From Halorubrum aquaticum (GTDB taxonomy: Archaea; Halobacteriota; Halobacteria; Halobacteriales; Haloferacaceae), in assembly GCF_900113615.1 (NCBI RefSeq), contig NZ_FOPZ01000005.1, positions 62,001-126,000 of the forward strand: DNA of 64,000 nucleotides, written 5' to 3'. Position numbers and translations under genes: made by a program. A model generated the notes under the pieces. The model was not told the origin of the DNA. It made no database searches and saw only the letters and a program-made list of their open reading frames with translations. Positions 27,087-36,023 of this stretch are shown piece by piece. Position 1 is the stretch's first letter. Every line of letters starts with the position of its first letter.

Positions 27087-27179
27087 ATGGAGTGCCCTTC
27101 AACCGATGCGAACGCGACGGGGGTTCCGACGATCGGGACGCGCCCGACGGGCGGGACGAGGGAGGTGACCGAGCCATGA
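27087..27179 (+). CDS. Possible 30-codon leader ORF coupled to phnM
   Basis: Begins ATG at 27087, 35 bp after the TATA-like element, encodes M-E-C-P-S-T-D-A-N-A..., and ends TGA at 27177-27179, overlapping the phnM ATG (ATGA). If transcription is leaderless, ribosomes would load on this ORF first and reach phnM by coupling. It could be a regulatory leader peptide or chance; no family match is known. Confidence 0.4.
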   Translation: MECPSTDANATGVPTIGTRPTGGTREVTEP

Positions 27180-28354
27180 CCGGCATCGCGGAGATCGGAA
27201 ACGCTCGGGTCGTCACGCCCTCGGGAGTCGTCGACGGCGGACGCGTCGTGATCGCCGGCGATCGGATCGTCCGGATCGACCGGGTGAGCGTGAACGACTC
27301 CTCGAGGTCGACGACCGTCGACGCCGACGGCCGCGTCGTGATGCCCGGGATCGTCGACCTCCACGGCGACGACATCGAGCATCACCGCTCCCCGCGGTCG
27401 AACGCCGGCGTCGACACCCGAACCGCCCTCACGGCCGCCGACCGCGCGAACCTGCTCAACGGCGTCACGACCAAGTTCCACGCGGTCGCGTTCGAGGAGT
27501 CGCCGGACGACGGTCGAACCCTCCGGACCGCCGAGACGGTCGCCGCCGAGATCGGGCGCGAGGAGTACACCCTCGGCGACAACCGGCTACACGCCAGGTG
27601 CGAGCTGGCGGACGAGAGCGCCGACGCCGTCGAGGGCGTCATCGAGCGATTCGGCATCGACCTCCTCTCGGTGATGCACCACGCCCCCGGCGACGGCCAG
27701 TACGACGACGAGGAGTTCGAGCGCCACTACGTCGAGGACCGAAACTGGCCGGCGGAGACCGTCGACGCCGTCGTAAAGACGCGGCAGTCGCTGGACCGGG
27801 CGGACCGCGACGACCGCATCCGCCGGATCGCCGAGCTCGCGCGTCGCGCCGGCGTGCCGCTGGCGTCCCACGACGACGAGTCCGCGCGCGACGTGGAGCG
27901 GATGGCGAACCACGGCACCGACATCAGCGAGTACCCGCTCACCCGCGAGGCCGCACGGCGCGCGAGCGACCTCGACCTCGTCACCGTGATGGGAGCCCCG
28001 AACCTGGTCCGCGGCGGGAGCCTCTGGGACAACCTCAGCGCGCGCGAGGCGGTCGACGACGGGCTCGTCGACGTGCTGTGTGCCGACTACCACCCGCCGT
28101 CGTTGCTCGCGGCTCCGTTCGTCGACACCGACGAACCGCTCTCGACGCGCGTTAACCGCGTCACCCGTAACCCAGCGGCGGCTGCCGGGCTCGACGACAG
28201 GGGGCGGATCGAGGTCGGCGCGCGCGCGGACCTGATCGTGGTCGACCCGGACGGGACGCCGACCGTCGAACGCGTGTTCGTCGCCGGCAGGGAAGCCGTC
28301 CGGACCGGCCACACCGCGACGACCGAGCGCCGAACGCCGCCCGCCGGTTCGTGA
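27176..28354 (+). CDS. phnM: PhnM-like phosphonate metabolism amidohydrolase
   Basis: 392 aa. PhnM hydrolyses alpha-D-ribose 1-methylphosphonate 5-triphosphate to the 5-phosphate and pyrophosphate in the C-P lyase pathway. Metal-site motifs of the amidohydrolase fold are visible: VMPGIVDLHGDDIEHH, MHHAPGDGQY, LASHDDES and LCADYHPPSLL. The C-terminus RIEVGARADLIVVDPDG is typical. No phnG-L genes occur in the window, so the gene is orphaned here; a different amidohydrolase role is possible. Confidence 0.82.
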   Translation: MTGIAEIGNARVVTPSGVVDGGRVVIAGDRIVRIDRVSVNDSSRSTTVDADGRVVMPGIVDLHGDDIEHHRSPRSNAGVDTRTALTAADRANLLNGVTTKFHAVAFEESPDDGRTLRTAETVAAEIGREEYTLGDNRLHARCELADESADAVEGVIERFGIDLLSVMHHAPGDGQYDDEEFERHYVEDRNWPAETVDAVVKTRQSLDRADRDDRIRRIAELARRAGVPLASHDDESARDVERMANHGTDISEYPLTREAARRASDLDLVTVMGAPNLVRGGSLWDNLSAREAVDDGLVDVLCADYHPPSLLAAPFVDTDEPLSTRVNRVTRNPAAAAGLDDRGRIEVGARADLIVVDPDGTPTVERVFVAGREAVRTGHTATTERRTPPAGS

Positions 28355-28774
28355 GCCCGACCGGCTCGCGGCCCTGCGGGTCCCGTCCGAGCTCGCGCCC
28401 GCCGGTATCGCGACGACCGGTCGGCTTCTCCGGCGCGGGTGCTCGAGGGAACTGAACTGAACCGTACCGTCGAAGGGCGAGGACCGGTACCACAGCGGAG
28501 GCGGGTCGTCCGGGGTCAGGGACGTTCACGTCCGACTGCGGTACGACCTCCCATCGTACCGGGGAGGACTTTAGTATATGACTGCTAAACCCGCTAAGTA
28601 GTACTTATCAGGTAACGAACGGCGAGCGGCCGCTCCGACGCCTCGTCGGCCGACCCGCTCTCGACCGATCCGACCTCCGGTCGTCGGTCCCGTGCGTCGC
28701 TCCGTCCGGAACGCGACGGTTCGAGGAACGAGCCTCGGGGATGGCCGGTCCGACCCGCGGGCGGATCGACACTA
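28355..28774. other. Gene-poor gap with an isolated promoter-like AT island
   Basis: No convincing ORF. At 28570-28607 a short AT-rich island contains TTTAGTATATG and a perfect odd-length palindrome TAAGTA-G-TACTTA (28595-28607). No coding frame begins within 200 bp on either strand. An unannotated small RNA on the plus strand is possible. Confidence 0.4.
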
Positions 28775-28782
28775 TTTATAAA
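28775..28782 (+). promoter_or_regulatory. TATA box of the first HalOD1 gene
   Basis: TTTATAAA, an archaeal consensus TATA box, 42 bp before the ATG at 28817. Confidence 0.6.
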
Positions 28783-28816
28783 ACTGAACCACTATCCTCT
28801 ACAAGACATCCATCTC

Positions 28817-29116
28817 ATGACTTCTTCCGACGCGGAACGTCGACACACGCCGGCCGGGAACGTCGAGTCTCGGGTTGCCCGGGTTCCGGTGGAGACCGAG
28901 ACCTCCGCGACCGTCGCGGTCGTTCGAGCCGTCGCCGAGGCCGAGGACGCGTCCCCGGGCGATCTCCCCCTGTTGAGCGACGTGATCGACCCCGAGGCGT
29001 TCGACGACCTGTTCGACGACGACCGCGTCGGGCGGTCCGGCGTCAGCCTCTCGTTCGACTACTGTGGCTACGTCGTCACGGTCACCGACGACGCGGTCAC
29101 GCTGGACGCCCGGTGA
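28817..29116 (+). CDS. HalOD1 output-domain protein 1
   Basis: 99 aa. TSATVAVVRAVAEAEDASPGDLPLLSDVIDPEAFDDLF...VSLSFDYCGYVVTVTDDAVTLD is the haloarchaeal HalOD1 output domain as a stand-alone protein. HalOD1 occurs at the end of sensory and response regulators and is thought to be a signalling output. Three single-domain copies lie in this window. A consensus TATA box precedes this one. Confidence 0.8.
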   Translation: MTSSDAERRHTPAGNVESRVARVPVETETSATVAVVRAVAEAEDASPGDLPLLSDVIDPEAFDDLFDDDRVGRSGVSLSFDYCGYVVTVTDDAVTLDAR

Positions 29117-29384
29117 CGACGCACGCGGTTCGAGCGGCCGTCTTCCCGCACTTCTCCCGTCGCCCCGCATCCGATCGGTAGGGCGGTCCTAACGGATCCG
29201 TCCGGGTCCGGCGTGGACCCGATCCGGGGTACGTCGACCGAAAGGTTCCGCATTACAATGGCCGCCGGCGTCACAGGCAGGGCATGGTTCGACCTTATGC
29301 CGGAGCCCGTCACCGTAACCGGGTATCCGTTCGTACCGTGGACGCCGATCGCTCGCGGACGATCCGGGGGATCGCATCGCGCCC

Positions 29385-30563
29385 ATGAGCTCGTTCGAGC
29401 AGGCGGTCGTCCTCGCGGCGGGCGAGGGGAGTCGCATCCGGCCGCTGACCCGGTATCAACCGAAGCCGATGCTCCGCGTCGCGGGACGGCCGATACTGGA
29501 GTACCCGCTCGACGCCCTCGCGGCGTTCGGCGTCGAGGAGGTCGCGATGGTCGTCGGCCACGCGAAGACGCGGATCCAGAACCACTTCGGCGACGACTAC
29601 CGCGACCTCGACCTCACGTATCTGACCCAACAGAGCCAACTGGGGAGCGGCCACGCGCTCCAGGTCGCCGCGGGTCACGTGGGCGACGACTTCCTCGTCG
29701 TGAACGGCGACAACGTCATCGACGAGGCGATGGTGCGCGGAACCGCGACGCGATACACGGAGTCGAACGCGACCGCCGCCCTCGCCGTGGCCTCGGCGAG
29801 CGACTCGACGGAGTACGGCACCGTCGGCGTCCGCGACGGCCTCGTGGACCGAGTCGACGAGGGCGATCACGGCGAGTCCGGCCGGGTCAACACCGGGGTG
29901 TACGCGTTCGACGAGTCGATATTCGGGGCGCTGGACCGGACCGAGTTCGAGAACGGCGAGCGACCGCTCACCGGGGCGATCGCCGAGCTGGAGGGCCCCG
30001 TGGTCGCGGCCACGCCGAACGGCGTCTGGTTCGATTCCTCGTACCCGTGGGACCTACTCGAGACCAACGAGACGCTTCTGTACTCCCATCCGGACCTCGT
30101 CGCCGCGGACCGGCCCGTGGACGACTCCGCGCGGGTCCACGAGTCGGCGGTGATCGGCGACCACGTCCTCGTCGGCCCCGACTGTAAGGTCTCGGCCGGC
30201 GCGGTCGTCCGGAGCGGGACGTGCCTCCACGCGAGCACGACCGTCGGGGAGAACGCCGTTCTGGAGGGGTCCATCGTCGGTCCGGACGCCCGGATCGGCA
30301 CGGGCTCGGTCCTGCGGGACACGATCGTCGGCGGCGGTGCGACGATCGGGGACGGGACGGTCTCGCCCGGCCGCTCGGCGACGCTCGTTCTGGACGGCGT
30401 CGAGTACACCGACCGCCGGCTCGGCGGCATCGTCGCGGACCGCGCGACGGTGGGTGCGAACGTCACGATCACGCCCGGCTGTCGGGTCGGACCGCGCGCG
30501 ACGGTCGGGTCCGGCGTCGCGCTCAGACACGACGTTCCCGAGGGCGCGGAGGTGATGGGCTGA
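29385..30563 (+). CDS. glmU: Bifunctional sugar-1-phosphate nucleotidylyltransferase / acetyltransferase (GlmU-like)
   Basis: 392 aa. The N-terminal nucleotidyltransferase carries LAAGEGSRIRPLTRYQPKPML and VVNGDNVID; the C-terminal left-handed beta helix has hexapeptide repeats (VIGDHVLVGPDCKVSAGAVVRSG, SIVGPDARIGTGSVL). It should convert GlcN-1-P with acetyl-CoA and UTP to UDP-GlcNAc. The TGA overlaps the glmS ATG by one base (TGATG), so the two are coupled. The beta helix is somewhat short compared with bacterial GlmU. Confidence 0.85.
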   Translation: MSSFEQAVVLAAGEGSRIRPLTRYQPKPMLRVAGRPILEYPLDALAAFGVEEVAMVVGHAKTRIQNHFGDDYRDLDLTYLTQQSQLGSGHALQVAAGHVGDDFLVVNGDNVIDEAMVRGTATRYTESNATAALAVASASDSTEYGTVGVRDGLVDRVDEGDHGESGRVNTGVYAFDESIFGALDRTEFENGERPLTGAIAELEGPVVAATPNGVWFDSSYPWDLLETNETLLYSHPDLVAADRPVDDSARVHESAVIGDHVLVGPDCKVSAGAVVRSGTCLHASTTVGENAVLEGSIVGPDARIGTGSVLRDTIVGGGATIGDGTVSPGRSATLVLDGVEYTDRRLGGIVADRATVGANVTITPGCRVGPRATVGSGVALRHDVPEGAEVMG

Positions 30564-32374
30564 TGTGCGGCATCACCGCCCGCGTCGGGACGGGCGACGC
30601 GGTCGAGGAGCTCCTCTCGGGGCTCCGAAACCTCGAGTACCGCGGCTACGACTCCGCCGGGATCGCCACCGTCACCCCGGACGGGCTCGACGTGATCAAG
30701 CGCTCCGGCGAGATCGACGCGCTGTGTGAGGCGGTCGAGGCGACCTCGATCCGCGGCGCGACCGGGATCGGTCACACTCGGTGGTCGACCCACGGACCGC
30801 CGACGGACGCGAACGCCCACCCGCACACCGACTGTTCGGAGCGGGTCGCGGTCGTCCACAACGGGATCATCGACAACTACTCCGAGTTGAAGGACGAGCT
30901 CTCGAGCCACGAGTTCACGAGCGACACGGACACCGAGGTCGTGCCGCACCTGATCGAGGAGCTCCTCTCGGCCGGCTACTCGCCGGAGCAGGCGTTCCGT
31001 CGGGCGGTCGACGGGCTCTCCGGGAGCTACGCGATCGCCGCGGTCTTCGAGGGAAGCGACGCCGTGTACGGGACCCGATCCGGCTCCCCGCTGGTGCTCG
31101 GCCGGTCCGACGACGGCTGTTACCTCGCGAGCGACGTTCCGGCCTTTCTGGAGTACACGGACGAGGTCGTCTACCTCCAGGACGGCGACGTCGTCGTCAT
31201 GGACCGGGACGGCTACGAGGTCACCGACACCGAGGGCGTCGCCGTCGAGCGCTCGGTGGAGACGGTCGACTGGGACCCCGACGACGCGGGGAAGGGCGGC
31301 TACGACCACTACATGCTCAAGGAGATCTACGAGCAGCCGACCGCGCTCCGACAGTCGATCCGGGGACGGAGCGACCCGCTCGAGGGGCGCGCCGACCTGG
31401 AGGAGCTCCCGGACGGGACCTTCGAGGGGATCGAGTCGGTCCACCTCGTCGCGATGGGCACCTCGTACCACGCGGCGCTGTACACGCAGGCGCTTCTCGC
31501 CGACCGGGGGATCCCCGCGCAGGCGTTCCTGTCGGGCGAGTACGGGTCGAACCCGCCGCCGACGGACGACCGAACGCTCGTGATCGCGGTCACTCAGAGC
31601 GGGGAGACCGCCGACACGCTCTCGGCGGTCCGGAGCATTCAGGGGACTGGCGCGCGCACGCTGGCGGTGACGAACGTCGTCGGATCGACGATCACCCGCG
31701 AGTGCGAGGACACGGTGTACATCCGTGCCGGCCCGGAGATCGGCGTGGCGGCGACCAAGTCGTTCTCCTCGCAGGTCGCGACGCTGATCCTGTTGAGCGA
31801 GCGGCTGAGCCACGACGTCGTCGGCGGGACCCCGCGGGCGACCGCGGAGCTCCTCGAGGCGCTCTCGGTGCTGCCGGACGACGTCCAGCGCGTCCTCGAC
31901 GAGTCGACGGCGGAGGCCGTCGCCGCCGAGTACGCCGACAGCGACTCGTACTTCTTCATCGGCCGGGGAGTCGGGCATCCGGTGTCGATGGAGGGCGCGC
32001 TGAAGTTCAAGGAGATCACCTACGACCACGCCGAGGGGTTCTCGGCGGCGGAGCTCAAACACGGTCCGTTGGCGCTCGTCACCGGAAACACGCCGGTGTT
32101 CGCCGTGTTCACCGGACGGGACGACACCAAGACGCTACACAACGTCAAGGAGATACGCGCCCGCGGCGCGCCCGTGGTCGCGGTGGCCACCGAGGGAACC
32201 GCCCGGATCGAGGAGTACGCCGACCACGTCCTCGGGATCCCGGACACGCACCCCGACGTGGCGGGCGTCCTCGCGAACGTCCAACTCCAGCTCGTCTCGT
32301 ATCTCGCCGCGAACGAGCTCTCCCGGCCGATCGACAAGCCCCGGAACCTCGCGAAGAGCGTCACCGTCGAGTGA
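30563..32374 (+). CDS. glmS: Glucosamine-fructose-6-phosphate aminotransferase
   Basis: 603 aa, full length. It makes GlcN-6-P from fructose-6-P and glutamine. The glutaminase domain begins M-C-G-I with catalytic Cys2 and has LRNLEYRGYDSAGIA and HTRWSTHGPPTDANAHPH. Two SIS sugar-isomerase domains follow (MGTSYHAALY, TQSGETADTLSAV, then GRGVGHPVSMEGALKFKEITYDHAEGF), and it ends DKPRNLAKSVTVE. It is coupled to glmU. A phosphoglucosamine mutase is not present here. Confidence 0.95.
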   Translation: MCGITARVGTGDAVEELLSGLRNLEYRGYDSAGIATVTPDGLDVIKRSGEIDALCEAVEATSIRGATGIGHTRWSTHGPPTDANAHPHTDCSERVAVVHNGIIDNYSELKDELSSHEFTSDTDTEVVPHLIEELLSAGYSPEQAFRRAVDGLSGSYAIAAVFEGSDAVYGTRSGSPLVLGRSDDGCYLASDVPAFLEYTDEVVYLQDGDVVVMDRDGYEVTDTEGVAVERSVETVDWDPDDAGKGGYDHYMLKEIYEQPTALRQSIRGRSDPLEGRADLEELPDGTFEGIESVHLVAMGTSYHAALYTQALLADRGIPAQAFLSGEYGSNPPPTDDRTLVIAVTQSGETADTLSAVRSIQGTGARTLAVTNVVGSTITRECEDTVYIRAGPEIGVAATKSFSSQVATLILLSERLSHDVVGGTPRATAELLEALSVLPDDVQRVLDESTAEAVAAEYADSDSYFFIGRGVGHPVSMEGALKFKEITYDHAEGFSAAELKHGPLALVTGNTPVFAVFTGRDDTKTLHNVKEIRARGAPVVAVATEGTARIEEYADHVLGIPDTHPDVAGVLANVQLQLVSYLAANELSRPIDKPRNLAKSVTVE

Positions 32375-32626
32375 GTCGATCCCGGCTTCCAGTAGGTTAA
32401 TACCGCTAGCCGGCGAAGGTGGTTCCGGGACACCGGTCGCAAAACCGCAAACCAGTTTGTGTGCCAGCACCTGCGTTTTGCAGCGTCCGTGTCCCTTTTC
32501 GAACGCCGAGCGGCCGCCACGCCGCTCGCCGCGGCCGACGAGCCCGACGCGGACTCCGTCGAACTCCCGATCTCCCCCGAAAGGCACCGCCTACTAAACC
32601 GAGCGTCGGGTCAACCGGGAGCCGTC

Positions 32627-33559
32627 ATGGACGCACAGCGTGTGCTCGTTACGGGAGGCGGCGGATTTATCGGCGGCGCGCTCGTCGACTCGCTCCGCGG
32701 CGACGCCGAGGTGGGCGTGCTCGACGTGGACACGGGGACCGACGTGCCGGACGACGTTCGGGCCATCGAGGGCGACGTCCGGGACCGGGAGGTCCTCGAC
32801 GAGGCGGTCGCCGGGGTCGACGTGGTGTTTCACCAGGCCGCCCTCGTGAGCGTCGCCGACTCGGTGGCCCGTCCCCTGGAGAGCCACTCCGTCAACGCGA
32901 CCGGCACGCTGCGCGTGCTCGAGGCCGCCCGGGCCCACGACGCGCGCGTCGTTCTGGCGTCGAGCGCCGCGATCTACGGCGACCCCGACCGCGTCCCCGT
33001 CCCGGAGACGGCGACGCTCGACCCCACCTCGCCGTACGGGCTCCAGAAGCTCGCGTCCGACCACTACGCCCGGCTGTATCACGAGCTATACGGCGTCGAG
33101 ACGGTCGCGCTCCGGTACTTCAACGTGTACGGCCCCGGCCAGACCGGCGGCGACTACGCCGGCGTCATCGACGCGTTCCTCGAACAGGCGCGACGCGGCG
33201 ACCCCCTGACCGTCCACGGGGACGGCGAACAGACCCGCGACTTCGTCCACGTCGACGACGTCGTCCGGGCGAACCGCCTCGCGGCCGAGACCGACGCCGT
33301 GGGGACGGGGTACAACGTCGGCACGGGCGAGTCGGTGACGATCACCGAACTCGCCGAGCGCGTGCGGGAGGCCGTCGGGAGCGACTCGGAGATCGTCCAC
33401 ACCGACGCCCGCGAGGGCGACGTCCGGCACAGCCGGGCGGACGTCTCTCGTGCGCGAGAGCGACTCGGCTACGAGCCGACCGTCGACCTCGCGGCGGGAC
33501 TCGACACGCTCGCCCGGAACGAGGAGGCCGGGTTTCCGGACGGCTCATCGAGTCCGTAG
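32627..33559 (+). CDS. NAD-dependent sugar-nucleotide epimerase/dehydratase (GalE-like)
   Basis: 310 aa extended SDR. The NAD loop is VLVTGGGGFIGGALVDSL, the catalytic Ser lies in LASSAAIYGD and Tyr-X3-Lys in SPYGLQKLASDHY. RYFNVYGPGQ and DGEQTRDFVHVDDVV are typical of UDP-sugar 4-epimerases. The ATG at 32627 fits the usual few residues before the NAD loop. The specific sugar cannot be determined; it follows glmS by 252 bp and probably acts on UDP-GlcNAc or UDP-Glc. Confidence 0.82.
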   Translation: MDAQRVLVTGGGGFIGGALVDSLRGDAEVGVLDVDTGTDVPDDVRAIEGDVRDREVLDEAVAGVDVVFHQAALVSVADSVARPLESHSVNATGTLRVLEAARAHDARVVLASSAAIYGDPDRVPVPETATLDPTSPYGLQKLASDHYARLYHELYGVETVALRYFNVYGPGQTGGDYAGVIDAFLEQARRGDPLTVHGDGEQTRDFVHVDDVVRANRLAAETDAVGTGYNVGTGESVTITELAERVREAVGSDSEIVHTDAREGDVRHSRADVSRARERLGYEPTVDLAAGLDTLARNEEAGFPDGSSSP

Positions 33560-33909
33560 CGATCCCCTCGAGAGCGGTACGCCGGAACGGTGACACGCCG
33601 CGTCCGATCGGGGCGGGCGATCGCCCCGACCACGAATCCACACCTCGCCTCGATCCATCCCTCGATCCACACCTCGCCTCGATCCACCGACGGCCGGCCG
33701 CCCTCGACCGATCAACGGATCGGCCGAGGGCGGCCCGCCGAACGACACGCGACCGGGTGAATCGATACGGACCGACCCACACACCGGTCGGTCGAACTAC
33801 GTACTACGGACGACCGTTCAACGCCGGTCGACCCTCTCATTTATGAGAAATAATCCGTGCTCTCGTGGGTGGACCGCACCTAGAGATCGTCCACCTAGCG
33901 GTCGTCCAC
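33560..33909. other. 350-bp gap with short repeats
   Basis: No credible ORF. A 22-bp unit beginning ATCCACACCTCGCCTCG occurs at 33636-33657 and 33665-33686 (29-bp period). Near 33882-33915 the element CGTCCACCTAG recurs with a 15-bp period, merging into the 3' end of the PRC-barrel gene. Confidence 0.5.
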
Positions 33910-34155
33910 CTAGAAGTCGTCCTTGAGTCGAACCTCGTCGTCGGTCACCGTGTGGATGCGGTTCTTCTCGAGGGGATAGTCGTCCTGGTCGGCGTCGGCC
34001 CACCCGAGTTTCGAGCGGATGGTATCGGTGATCCCCGGGTCCGCGTTCACGTACGCGGTACCGGATTTGACCTCCGAGATCATCCCGATCTTCTGCCCGA
34101 GGGAGTCGACTACCGCCTTGCCTTCGTCGTCATCGGTTACGTGGTCTCGTTCCAT
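33910..34155 (-). CDS. PRC-barrel-like small protein
   Basis: 81 aa from the ATG at 34155. VVDSLGQKIGMISEVKSGTAYVNADPG is a PRC-barrel type beta strand set, and IHTVTDDEVRLKDDF ends it. Such small beta-barrel proteins often bind RNA or partner proteins; the function here is unknown. An AT-rich promoter region (GTTAAC, GTATAAC) lies 30-55 bp upstream. Confidence 0.65.
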   Translation of the reverse strand: MERDHVTDDDEGKAVVDSLGQKIGMISEVKSGTAYVNADPGITDTIRSKLGWADADQDDYPLEKNRIHTVTDDEVRLKDDF

Positions 34156-34269
34156 GGCATCTCGATGACTCCCTCGCGTGTATATCGTTATACGGACGAT
34201 AGTTAACCGTCTCCCGGGGTATGTGAATGCTGGCTCCGGTTCCATGCCGCAACCGTCGGTCGGACGGGG

Positions 34270-35187
34270 CTAACGGTCGCGGACGCCGTCGGGCGAGGTC
34301 GCGTCATCGACCGGACTCAGCCGTTCGACTATCGAGTCGAGATGGTCGATACCGACCACGGCGACGGTGTCGCCCTCCTCGCGGAGCCGGACGAGCCGAG
34401 CGGCCATCTCCTCCTCCCTGGCCGCGTCTTCGAGCCGGGAGGCCTGCGAGCGACTCGCGGTCCGAAACGCGTTCATGAACGAGCGGGACCGACGAACCTG
34501 CGTGCGCTCGTCGCGTGCTTGGTCGTCGGCTGCGTCGGCCGGCCCGACGTCGTACGCGATCGGCGAGTCGACCTCCAGTCGGACCGAGGTGCGTGCGCCG
34601 ACGGCCGCCGCGGCACGGCAGGTGATCGCGTGTTTCGTCGTCTCGACGGCGTCCGAGACCACGTTCCGAACCGTCCGTAGCGGCGGTCGTTCCCGAAGCA
34701 GGACCCGTCCCAGTCGTCGGAAGAAGCCGACGGTCGGTCGGTCGATGCCGACGGTAGTGGCCGTGGCGGCGGCCTGGATCGCCGCACTCATTTCGCCGCC
34801 GAAGACGGGCGGGGATCGATCGGCGTTCGCGTACTGCTCGAACAGGGGGATCGACACCGGCGGCAGTTCCAGCGCGAGCACGTCCGGATCGAGTCCCGTG
34901 ATCACCCGTCGAACGCGGTACGTACTCGCCGGATGGTCGTGGACGACGCCGACGAGCGTCAGCGTTCCGGCGGCACTCGACACCTGACGCACGTACTCGC
35001 CGGTTACGCGGGGATCGGAGTCGATATCGACGTTCCCCTCGGCGCCGGCGTCGGGGTTTCGCCCCTGGGCCGCGCCCGTGTCGTTCGGGTCGCCCTCGAC
35101 GCTTCCGAGTCCGTCGTCGTGCGTCAGGTGCCCCAGCATGAAGCCGTCGAGGCCGTCGTCGCCGGGGTCGACGCTGATCACGAACAC
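34270..35187 (-). CDS. TraB/GumN-like protein, N-terminus uncertain
   Basis: 305 aa if the GTG at 35187 is used; an ATG at 35139 is an alternative. From about residue 70, GTLTLVGVVHDHPASTYRVRRVITGLDPDVLALELPP and the terminal TVAVVGIDHLDSIVERL resemble the TraB (pheromone shutdown) / TIKI-type fold. The first 70 residues are acidic and low-complexity. About 95 bp further upstream lies an ATG cassette also found before the Tat protein gene at 48798, so the true 5' end of this gene may be rearranged or frameshifted. Confidence 0.55.
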   Translation of the reverse strand: MFVISVDPGDDGLDGFMLGHLTHDDGLGSVEGDPNDTGAAQGRNPDAGAEGNVDIDSDPRVTGEYVRQVSSAAGTLTLVGVVHDHPASTYRVRRVITGLDPDVLALELPPVSIPLFEQYANADRSPPVFGGEMSAAIQAAATATTVGIDRPTVGFFRRLGRVLLRERPPLRTVRNVVSDAVETTKHAITCRAAAAVGARTSVRLEVDSPIAYDVGPADAADDQARDERTQVRRSRSFMNAFRTASRSQASRLEDAAREEEMAARLVRLREEGDTVAVVGIDHLDSIVERLSPVDDATSPDGVRDR

Positions 35188-35355
35188 GTTTCTCCCGTCG
35201 TTGCCGCCGCCGTACTCGGTCCGACTTCCTTCCCCGTCGCCGTGGACCGGTCGCTACCGCCGTCGTGTGCCAGCTTGTGTGCCATCGCGGGTGGTAATCA
35301 CCCGCTAACCGGCATAAGTGTATCGTTGCTTATATTTTCATCATCCGATGACTGT
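35180..35355 (-). promoter_or_regulatory. Shared promoter/start cassette, copy 1, with short ORF
   Basis: On the minus strand the ATG at 35285 opens a 35-codon ORF beginning MAHKLAH and ending TGA at 35178-35180. The first seven codons and about 75 bp upstream (a GAACAGTCATC(G)GAT block, an AT-rich stretch, GCCGGT, GATTA, CCGC) match the region before the gene at 48798. A perfect inverted repeat GCGGGTG-N5-CACCCGC lies at 35287-35305, right against the ATG. It feeds the TraB-like gene. Confidence 0.55.
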
Positions 35356-35565
35356 TCGGATCGTCAACCGAACGGGAGAACGACGATACCGGCCTCGAGC
35401 CGTCGTTTCGCGGGCGGATCGGTCGTACCTGTGGTGCCGTTAGGACGCCGTTAATGGAGGTGTATCCCGCTTCGAGCCCGCGTCGTGGTCCGTCTCGTGG
35501 CGTTCGGATACGTCGTCTACGGTCGGATCACGGCCGTCATCCGGGAACGGCGACTCACCACGATA

Positions 35566-35886
35566 TCATTCGGAACGCGCCGGGTCCGGGTCGACCTCTA
35601 TCGTGCCGCCGCTGTCGACCCAGACGTACGCCCCGTCGTACGTGAACGAGACCCCGACGTTGCCGTGTGCCCCGTCCCGGTCGGCGGTCAGGAGCCCGTC
35701 CAGCGCCTCGGCGTCGAGGGTGTCGTACAGGGGAGGCATCTCCAACGGCTCCCGTCCGTTCGCGCTCGCGACCGCCTCGACGACGGCCGTACTCGGGAGA
35801 TCGGAGCCGTCCCAGGCGGCCCCAACGGTCTCCGACGACTCTCCGGCCCCCGCGTCTTCCGTCAGGTTCGTGTCATCGAATGTCAT
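35566..35886 (-). CDS. HalOD1 output-domain protein 2
   Basis: 106 aa. TAVVEAVASANGREPLEMPPLYDTLDAEALDGLL...VSFTYDGAYVWVDSGGTIEV is a single HalOD1 domain with an acidic leader of 25 residues. It stands alone. See the copies at 28817 and 40186; sequence identity between them is low, so they are old paralogues. Confidence 0.78.
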   Translation of the reverse strand: MTFDDTNLTEDAGAGESSETVGAAWDGSDLPSTAVVEAVASANGREPLEMPPLYDTLDAEALDGLLTADRDGAHGNVGVSFTYDGAYVWVDSGGTIEVDPDPARSE

Positions 35887-36023
35887 GCTCTATCCGAGTG
35901 CTGAGGCCGGTCGGACGCTCCGTTCGGCTCGTTGCCGGTCGTGGCGTGATCAGTCACTGTAGTCACACTACATCGTCGACGGGGAAGAACGTTTGTGAGG
36001 ATCCGGGTGACGGACTGTGGCTC

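Noticed and set aside
32375-32626. Possible RNA gene between glmS and the epimerase
   Set aside because: GGTTCCGGGACACC resembles part of a tRNA arm, but no cloverleaf could be completed.
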